From Sparassis latifolia (lineage: Eukaryota; Basidiomycota; Agaricomycetes; Polyporales; Sparassidaceae), in NCBI GenBank assembly GCA_018466975.1, contig CM031557.1, positions 1,054,001 through 1,118,000 on the forward strand: a DNA stretch of 64,000 nucleotides, given 5' to 3'. How positions within the stretch are numbered: position 1 is the stretch's first letter; the number at the start of each line of letters is the position of its first letter. The position numbers were made by a program, and so were the translations under genes. Below, one piece after another: positions 56,687-64,000 of this stretch. The notes beneath the pieces are model-generated. The model did not search any database. It was not told where the DNA came from and saw nothing but the letters and a program-made list of their open reading frames with translations.

Positions 56687-59408
56687 ATGCCCTTTGAGCG
56701 GTATCTCCAGGCGCCGTCCTCGTCCTCCCAGCACCGTCGCTCCTACGACAATTATCCCGTCGCCCATCCCGACCCGTCCTTCGGCATCGATGCCTCGACC
56801 TTCTCGTCCAATGTCCAGTTCCAGGTCCCCCGCATGATGAACCCTGCTCCCACCCTCGCTCACGGCGGTGGTGCAGAGGTTCTTCCCCCAGGTCTCCTTC
56901 CCTCCTCCGGCCCCATCTCCTCCTGGTTCCCCGCCGCCGGTTATCGTTCCCCGGACGACTTGTGAGCTCCCCGCTCTCTGCTCTACTCTACGCTAATTTT
57001 CATCCCTCGCAGTTCCCCCTCCTGCTCTGCATCCCCCGTCTATCGTAGCCACCCATCGCTGACTGCTCCAGCCTATTCTCTTCCCCCAGGTCCACACTCC
57101 TACCGCCACCCCGACTTTGCCGACTCACCCGTGAACTCTCCTCCCGATTCTATTCCCTCCTCCTCCGCCGCCCCATACGCCTTCCCTCTCCAGCATCCTC
57201 CTCCCGCTGACCTCCTCATCTCCCCCGATTCCCACATCCACCTCGATGCCCAGCTCTTACTCCGTGCTCACCTCTCCATTCCATCCTCTTCTCTCCCCCT
57301 CTCCATCCCCTCGGCCATGGGCCTTCCCGTTTATTCCGCTTCCGGCTTCGATTTCCTCTCCATCCTCAGCCGTGTAGCCAACCGTCCTCACCCCAAGGTC
57401 CTTCTCGGTCCCGTAGACCTCACCTGCTCCTTTGTCGTCGTCGACGTCCGTCGCTACGACTCCCCCATCGGTGCGTTCCTCCCTCTTTCCGCTTCCCACC
57501 TTTCTAACCCCGAGTCCCCCAGTGTACGCCTCCCCCACTTTTTTCAAACTCACCGGCTACGACGAACACGAGGTCTTGGGCAGGAACTGCCGCTTTCTCC
57601 AGTCTCCCGATGGCCGCCTCCAGCGCGGCGAGCAGCGTCTTCATACTGCCCCCGAGGCCGTCGGCCTCCTCAAACGCTGTCTCGTCGCCGACAAAGAGTG
57701 CCAAACCAGCATCACCAACTACAAGAAGGGCGGGGCCGCCTTCATCAACCTCGTCACCGTCATTCCCATCCCAGGCGGCGTCAATAATACTCCCGCAGAG
57801 GCAGACGACGTCGCCTACCACGTCGGCTTCCAAATCGACCTCACAGAGCAGCCCAACGCCATTCTCGAGAAGCTCCGCGACGGTAGCTACGTCGTTGACT
57901 ACAGCCGCAAACCGCATGCCCTCCCGCTCCTCGGAAACCCTTCTGGGTCCCGCAACTGGCGATCCAACTCGATATCCATGAGCGGCGTGTCCACGGAACT
58001 GCGCACCCTCTTGGCAGACCCCGCCTTTCTTCAGTCGATCTCGGTCACCACTTCCACCACCGCCTCCTGCCCACCTTCCGGCGAGAAGCTCGACGTATAC
58101 GACGGCAACAAGCCGCTGCATATGTTCCTCCTCGAGTGTGCCCCCGACTTTATCCACGTCGTTTCCCTCAAGGGCGCCTTCCTCTACGTCGCTCCAGCCG
58201 TCCGCAGCGTCCTCGGCTATGCCCCAGACGACCTCGTCGGTCGCGCCGTCTCCGATTTCTGCCACCCTGCCGACGTCGTCCCCCTCATGCGCGAGCTCAA
58301 GGAGTCTTCCATTACTCCCGGTCCAGGAAGCAGCCACCTAATCGCCGCATCGTCAGACGCAGGCCCGCGCAACGTCGACCTCCTTTTCCGCATGCGCGCC
58401 CAGTCGGGCCACTTTGTCTGGGTCGAGTGCCGAGGTCGCCTCCACGTCGAGCCCGGCAAGGGTCGCAAAGCCATCATCCTTTCCGGTCGCCTCCGCAGCA
58501 TGCCCCGCCTTGACTGGGATCCTGTCGACCGCGCCGGTGGCCTCGCCGCGTCCGCGCGCAGTCCCGGCGACGACTCGCGCAAGGAACGCGAGCGCGAATT
58601 TTGGGCGCTCCTCAGCACCAACGGCACCTGCCTCTTTGTTGGCGCTGCCGTGCACGACGTGCTCGGCTGGGGCGCGGGCGAAGTTATCGGCAGGGCTCTC
58701 GGTGACTTTATCGGCGGTGCTACTACGGCGGATGCGCGCCGGGCGTTGGAGGACGAGCTCGCGCGCGCGCTCTCTCCGGCTCTCCCCCGTCCCGAGGTGC
58801 ACCACCGCGGCGTGTCGTGCGAGATGATGCGCAAGGATGGCGTGCAGGTCGTCGTGCACATCACTCTTTTCCGCTCGCAGGACAACAGCGATGTGCTCGC
58901 GCCCGACGACGCGTGGCAGGGCGCGGTGGCCGTTCCACACGCCCCGCCGTGCCCCGTGGTCTGCCAGGTGAAGCTGTTCGACGCGCCGTCAGATGGACCG
59001 CCGGCGGCGGCGGCGGGGGGTATCTTGCACCCACTGACGGACAGCGTGTTCGACGAGCTGCACATCGCGCGCGGGAGCAGCTGGCAGTACGAGCTGCAGC
59101 AGCTCAAGTTTGCGAACCAGCGCATAAAAGAGGAAGTCGCCGCGCTGGAGGCCAGCCTCTGCTCTAAAACACGCCAACGTCCCTTTTCGCAGAGTACCTC
59201 GCGGGCAAACCCTGCCCACGAGCAGCAACAGCAGCAGTCGCAGCAGCAACAACAGCGAGAGCAATACGCGCATCATCCGGAGCTACTGCCCGATAATACC
59301 AACAATTGGAGCACGCCATATGTGCAGTACCCAGTAAACCTCGCCCCGTTGCAGCCGTCGCAAACGTTGAAGCGGTCATGGCACGCGATAGACGGGGCAC
59401 CCACCTGA
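56687..59408 (+). CDS. WC-1: white collar 1 blue-light photoreceptor (LOV-PAS, no GATA finger)
   Basis: Flavin-binding light sensor that, with WC-2, activates light-responsive genes. Exons 56687-56961, 57013-57470, 57523-59408: 2619 nt, 872 residues. LOV domain at about residues 230-390: YASPTFFKLTGYDEHEVLGR and the flavin-adduct motif GRNCRFLQSPDG with the reactive Cys; then CQTSITNYKKGGAAFINLVT and AYHVGFQIDLTEQPNAI. Second PAS: LLECAPDFIHVVSLKGAFLY, SVLGYAPDDLVGRAVSDFCH, HFVWVECRGRLHVEPGKGR. Third PAS: REFWALLSTNGTCLFVGAAV, VLGWGAGEVIGRALGDFIGG. A coiled coil (YELQQLKFANQRIKEEVAAL) and Gln-rich tail follow. No C-terminal zinc finger is present, as in other basidiomycete WC-1 proteins, so DNA binding would rely on WC-2. 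The N-terminus is Pro/Ser-rich. Confidence 0.93.
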
Positions 59409-59664
59409 GTTGTTCATCAGATACCCTTACTCTCTTCCTCAACACGAGGGATTATACGTGTTTGCACGTCGTTCGCAACTCGAGCGCGCTAGATGCCGTT
59501 TCATGAGTCGCAGCGCCAGGGTTCGTACAGGTTGTAGTACTATTACATGCTCTTCGTACAGTGGTAAATACAGTGGCGGACGTTTGTCACGTATGCGATG
59601 CGGTGCGGCGTGATGCAAGCAATGCAGTCAAATATTTAGATGGCATGTCCTTCCCCGCGCGAGC

Positions 59665-61445
59665 TTACGGGAGAGGTTCCCGATTGCTCGAAAGCCGGTT
59701 AAGGTGGATATAGACATCGGTACCGAACCCGTCCATGGATATCAAGCGTAAATCCCCACCGAAGTATCTCGCGTACTGAAAAGGTTATTCAGTCTCGCAC
59801 GCGTTCAGGCGGGCAACGTTTTATACGCACCAATCTCGACAGCGGCAAGCCGTACCCAAAGCCGGCCATGGGCGCCTTGAAATCGCTCGCCTGGAAGTCC
59901 TGGTCGATGTTTTGGCCCTCCATGGTCGTGTACATGTACGTCCAGATGAGGGGAATGGCGCTCCTGGGTATCCCACCGCCCTCGTCCGAGATCTTGATCG
60001 TAATGTCCTCCTTGCCCTCGACGACGACGACCTTGATGGTCGGGTACGACTCGCTCTCGTGCCCAAAGCGTTCGACGACCGCGCGCAGCGAGTTCTTGAG
60101 CAGCTCGAAGCAGATGTGCGACAGGTGGCCGGGCACGTACGCAAAGTGCAGGTCTTTGGGGCAGATGAGCTGCACTGGCGGGCCCCTGAACATTGCGTAA
60201 TGCTCTTCACAGACGAAGCTGACGGAGAGGTCAGTAAGACCGCAGCGCAAATTGAGCGGAGATGACCGACCGGGCGTTTTCAATTGCTTCCTGCACTATG
60301 TCGTGCACGTTCTGAATAATGGCATCGGTGTCAGCCGCGTGTAGTGGGAAGAGTCGTCGTCCCGCTCACAGATCTTGTGCAAATGATGCCCACGTAGTCG
60401 GGGTGTGGTTGAAGAGTATTCAACGCGATATCTGGCGGCGAGTAAGTAGGTGAGACAGAGTGTCAGCCAGCATGCGTGGACATACGCTGCCCGATCAAAA
60501 ACCGGATGCCTATACGCGAGAGGTAAAACCGATCCAGCCAGTGCTGGACATCGAGATTGATGTTCCGCGCATTCTGACTGCGTTTCCACTCGAGCACACC
60601 CTGCGCCACGGTGGTCACCGTGGGGTCGTGCCGTTTCTTGATGATTTCCAAGGTTTTGGTGATCCGCCGGTTGTAATCCCGCACCTCTGGTGGCCACTGA
60701 ATTCCGGACGTATCATAATAATACCTAGGCCGGATTCAACGATCGAGAAGACGGGGATACGAGTCTCGCGCACCTCCTTTCGATGGGTATGCGCATCTTT
60801 TGGGAATTTCCGTTTCCATTTCCGTTGCCATCCGCGTTGTTGCGGGAAGTGGAGGAGATGCCCAAGCCCAAGCCCATGCCGGAGGGCATGCCGGTGTAAT
60901 CCTCGGTGAAGAAGGGAAGGGAAGGATTGGGGGTGGACTCGGGTAGGGCGAAGTGGTCGGTGGCCGGAGCTGTGAGTGCCTCGCGTACGTGGCCAGGCAG
61001 AGATATTGAAGGGAAGCTAATGAGCTCCTGCAGGCGGAAATGAGCGTGTGCTAGGGTGGCAGGGCGGAGGAGAGACGGACCTCGAAGGACTGGGCATACC
61101 AGTCCTTGACCTTGTTGATGGAGGGCATGGCGCTGAGGTTGTGGGGCAACTGGTCGAGCTCCTTGCAGCGGTGGGCCAAGCGGACGGGCAACTCCTCTGT
61201 GCGGGGGTGGTGAGAGCGAAAAGGGGTGCCGGGGTAGGAGATACACACCGAGGATGAACTGGCTGGCTCTGAGGAGAGTTCCCTGGCTAGGATTCTGGCC
61301 GAAGAGGACCATCTGTTGGAGAGAGACTAGGGTCGTTGACTGCGGTGCTCTTGACTGGAGGGGAGAGCAGGGACTGACCTCCGGTCTGTGGAAAGGAGGC
61401 AAAGTGGTGGATCTTGTCCCAGAGGCCTGGGGTGATGCGGAACAT
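59665..61445 (-). CDS. mitochondrial pyruvate dehydrogenase kinase (PDK/BCKDK family)
   Basis: GHKL-type protein kinase that phosphorylates E1-alpha of the pyruvate (or branched-chain ketoacid) dehydrogenase complex and switches it off. Nine exons: 61445-61379, 61326-61249, 61196-61081, 61027-60774, 60724-60486, 60431-60370, 60311-60271, 60218-59831, 59775-59665; 1356 nt, 451 residues. N-terminus [79 protein letters not shown]-box [19 protein letters not shown]1 [16 protein letters not shown] lid and G2 [20 protein letters not shown]. Exon 4 adds a ~60-residue insertion with a low-complexity [12 protein letters not shown] run before the conserved [11 protein letters not shown]. Convergent with WC-1, 256 bp between stops. 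PDK versus BCKDK is not settled. Confidence 0.9.
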
Positions 61446-62029
61446 GGTGGTGAGAGCGAGAGCACGGTGGCATGTACAGCAGTGGGCAGGGCGTGAGCAG
61501 AGACGAGTCAGAGCCGCTTCACCGGGATCAGTCGAGAGCACACTCGAGATCGCTTTAATGTTCCCCGCCCCCGCACCCGTCGAATTCACGTGCGCACAAG
61601 TAACTGCCGTGCATTACACCAAGTATTACACAAACTATATGTACTCTAGCTACCCAGCCTTGCGTCCTTGTACACTGACCGGATGATGCAGCCCATGCGG
61701 ATGCACCTCGCCAGATCCACGCCCCACCTTTCGTCCTAGCTCGCCCGAGCGATCAAGTTCAGACCACAAGTGATCACTCGAAATGGTCGGAGCAGCTACA
61801 TGTCTTCTTGCTGCTTTTATCACGGACCACACCCCGGTACCTGTTTTCATCGTTAGTACTATGCATCTCATGCTCGTCACTCGGCTACACCTTCCGAGTC
61901 ATCTGCATCCTGCACGACCTTGTCTTGAATTTCGTTCACGATGTGCCCATTCTGGCCGTCACAGATATCTGCACCTATATTCACCCGGTGGTTTCGTCTC
62001 TGATCTACGCATGAACCACGCCCGATTCA
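61446..62029. other. intergenic, no gene supported
   Basis: Presumed promoter of the kinase gene on the minus strand and decayed flank of the 6PGDH pseudogene. Nothing further recognised. Confidence 0.4.
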
Positions 62030-62788
62030 CTAAGTAGAGACCTTGCTCACCAATTCGCCCTCTTCGCCCCACTGCTTGAAAATGCCGGAGGTGTCATCCA
62101 AGCTCGTCTGAAGACACTTGAAGAGGAGTTCCCATGCTTCGTTCACTATGCCCGAGATGCCTTCAAGGGCTCGACGCCATTGTGGACCATCTTCACATAG
62201 TGACTGCAGCCAGCAGGACCCATGTTTGCGACACACGACAGGCCCGTCTTGACGCCCTCGGTCGCAATCCGTCTAAGCAAAGGCATCACCTTGTCCAAAA
62301 CCCCCTTGTCCCCGCTCGGTGAAATGGATGACCCTCGGCGTGCAGACTGATAATAAATAACCAGAGACACCCATGGAGATGTACGAGACCCCGCGCGGCT
62401 GGAGCTCCTTCCCGCGACGTTCAGTGTGCTCGCACCAATTCGCACCATCCAAGATGATGTCTCCCATGGTGAGGTGCTCTCGACTCTGCTTGAAAATTTG
62501 TCTGCCGCGCCACCATGTGGAATGCTGAGGACCAAGAGCTTGGGTGCCTTGCTGCCGCCGAGATTGTTGATGAAGTTGCCGTAGTCCTTGTATATAGACT
62601 TGCTGGTGGTGTTTGGGATCTAGTCCGTGACACCATACGGTGGAAAGGTTGTCTACGTTCTCCCCTTTGACATCAAGCGCGGATATTACTCTGAGACCGT
62701 TCTCGGTAAAGCGCATGGCCATGTTAAAGCCTGTAGAGCGCACGCCGATTATGCTGATCTTGAGTGCGAGGACATGAGGAAGCTGCAA
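62030..62788 (-). pseudogene. 6-phosphogluconate dehydrogenase pseudogene
   Basis: Homologous pieces in family order but in shifting frames: a Rossmann start ISIIGVRSTGFNMAMRFTEN with LRVISALDVKGENVDNL, then GGSKAPKLLVLSIPHGGAAD, GDIILDGANWCEHTERRGKE with VSYISMGVSG, KGVLDKVMPLLRRIATEGVK, CVANMGPAGCSHYVKMVHNG and NEAWELLFKCLQTSLDD ending at 62030. The glycine-rich nucleotide motif is altered (GVRSTG for GxGxxG) and the segment after GVSG (the catalytic-domain GG..ARxGPS part) is missing. Several frame changes, no intron pattern that repairs them. The full family length is about 480 residues; here only about the first 230 remain. Confidence 0.78.
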
Positions 62789-63057
62789 GTGTACGGGGAT
62801 GATTGGTCACACCTTATCGAAGGGGATAATCATGGAAGAGGATACTTGGGCGAGAACCAGTGCTATTGGTCGGGTTTTGTATTCTGGACGCTGGCAGGAG
62901 AACAATATGTTGAGGAGCAAGCAGGACGCGTGACGTCATCCGTGACTACGCGGTCTCGTGCATAATTTAGTCAGTTACGCGGGTATATACAGCAGTTTTG
63001 GCAGACTTCATTCATACTCGAGCAATTAGCTTCCGTGTCCCATTTGCCCCATCACAT

Positions 63058-64000
63058 TCACTGCGTCCTGGTTCGGGTGACCTCCTCGTATATGAGAACT
63101 ACCAGTCGCGTCAGCGGTGCGAAGAGCTGCCGGAGCCTGATACCCACCTTTCAGATCTTCCTTTCCAAGAGGACCGCCATTGTCGAAGTCGAAGAATGAT
63201 GGATCAAGAGGTTCCGCTGTTGGCTCATCCTGAGGGTCATGATAGGCCTATTCATAGTCGCTGGTTTCATATCGCGACATCGCTAGTCATTGGGGTTGAT
63301 AACAAACCTGCAAGTAAGGATGCTTCAGAGCTTCTTCGACTTCTATCCTTCTCTTTGGACTGAATGTAAGGCATTTCTCCATCAGATCAATGGCCTGGCA
63401 AATTCGATCAGCAACAACTCAAAGAAAAGTCACTGCCATGGACACACCAGAGGATTGGCAGTCGGGAACAACGTGCCAAACGGTTTCTTTTTTCTGAAGG
63501 GCAACGCGCGAATATATTCCCGAGACCGCGGAGAAGTAATCGCGTAGAAGTCGTCTAGTGACGGCGTGCCAAGGATGTCAAGAATTATCGACAGTTGATG
63601 ATGATCTACATCCGTAGGCAAGTCCGTCAGCGAGCGTACGAAGCTATACCAACATCCTAGCATACAGTCTCTTCCAGGAAAGAGTGGCTTTCCACTCAGC
63701 ATCTCAGCAAGAACACATCCTACACTCCAGATGTCGATAGCTCTCGTGTATTCTTTGAACGTGAGCATAACTTCAGGTGCCCTGTACCATCTACGCGAGC
63801 ACCCCGAGAGTCATTCGTGCATAATAATGTGAGGTCGGAGAGACCACGGTAGAAGCGTCAGGAGAACCTTTAATCAATATGCATCCAGCGGATCGACCAG
63901 ACAATAAGCTACCTCGTGGCAACATACTCCGTCATGAATGTACTGCTGTCATTTGCGACATTCGGTGGAGGTCGTGCTGAGCGCGCAAGTCCAAAGTCAC
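63058..64000 (-). CDS. MAP kinase of the Fus3/Kss1 (Fmk1/Cpk1) type, 3' part only
   Basis: Serine/threonine MAP kinase of the pheromone and filamentous-growth pathway by sequence type. The gene runs off the right edge; six exons are visible: 64000-63913, 63790-63666, 63605-63448, 63394-63308, 63247-63148, 63098-63058, all in frame. Kinase subdomain VII DFGLARS lies at the very edge, then the activation loop FMTEYVATR with the dual-phosphorylation [123 protein letters not shown] with the common-docking DPxDEP-like acid patch, and the end [16 protein letters not shown] and the LFPG/KKK pattern separate it from Hog1 (TGY). Start and ATP-binding half are outside the window. Confidence 0.92.

Noticed and set aside
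1..64000. CRISPR arrays, rRNA genes, bacterial-type operons or riboswitches
   Set aside because: None seen; the genome is eukaryotic and the only regular arrays are the three tandem repeats listed.

Overview
The window is nuclear DNA of a filamentous basidiomycete, most likely an Agaricomycete. Almost every gene is split by many 50-60 nt GT-AG introns. The white-collar photoreceptor has a LOV domain but no GATA finger. The F-box/leucine-rich proteins, Zn2Cys6 regulator and sedolisin are of types typical of mushrooms. Gene models were built by hand by joining reading frames at plausible splice sites; many were checked because the summed exon lengths divide by three.

Layout. 0.5-5.5 kb: a sedolisin peptidase with one apparent frameshift, then a multi-exon membrane protein of unknown function. 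6.0-8.6 kb (minus): a Skt5/Chs4-type chitin synthase activator with Sel1 repeats and a CaaX end. 9.5-11.6 kb: a small unknown gene and two damaged, convergent Fic/Doc genes. 12.7-14.6 kb (minus): a C2H2 regulator. 14.8-18.4 kb: two F-box-type genes; one is interrupted by an 818 bp hAT-like element with an 8 bp target duplication. 18.7-31 kb: an accessory block made of two tandem arrays, an AT-rich Helitron (DUF6570-like part, HUH Rep, Pif1-type helicase, C-terminal USP-like domain) and a divergent pair of unknown genes around a GC-rich array of ~370 bp repeats.

31.5-33.7 kb: ribosomal protein uL16 (RPL10, minus) and a small Cys-rich gene. 34.3-37.4 kb is a gene graveyard: a Zn2Cys6 pseudogene with an internal inversion, a hAT end fragment and a UTP14 pseudogene. 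37.7-39.9 kb (minus): an NRAMP metal transporter. 40 kb: a fold-back repeat. 42.9-43.6 kb: a cytochrome b561-like protein. 44.4-47.9 kb: the intact paralogue of the Zn2Cys6 pseudogene. 48.2-51.7 kb: a Spt21/Ams2-like protein. 52.7-53.2 kb: a second short element with an 8 bp target duplication. 54.2-55.9 kb (minus): class II fructose-bisphosphate aldolase, divergent from WC-1 at 56.7-59.4 kb. 59.7-61.4 kb (minus): a mitochondrial pyruvate dehydrogenase kinase. 62.0-62.8 kb (minus): a 6-phosphogluconate dehydrogenase pseudogene. 63.1-64.0 kb (minus): the 3' part of a Fus3/Kss1-type MAP kinase that runs off the window.

The right third is mainly conserved housekeeping and signalling genes (glycolysis, PDH control, light sensing, MAPK, histone-gene regulation). 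The left and middle are rich in mobile DNA and broken genes. Several frame breaks in otherwise good genes could be assembly errors and are marked as such.
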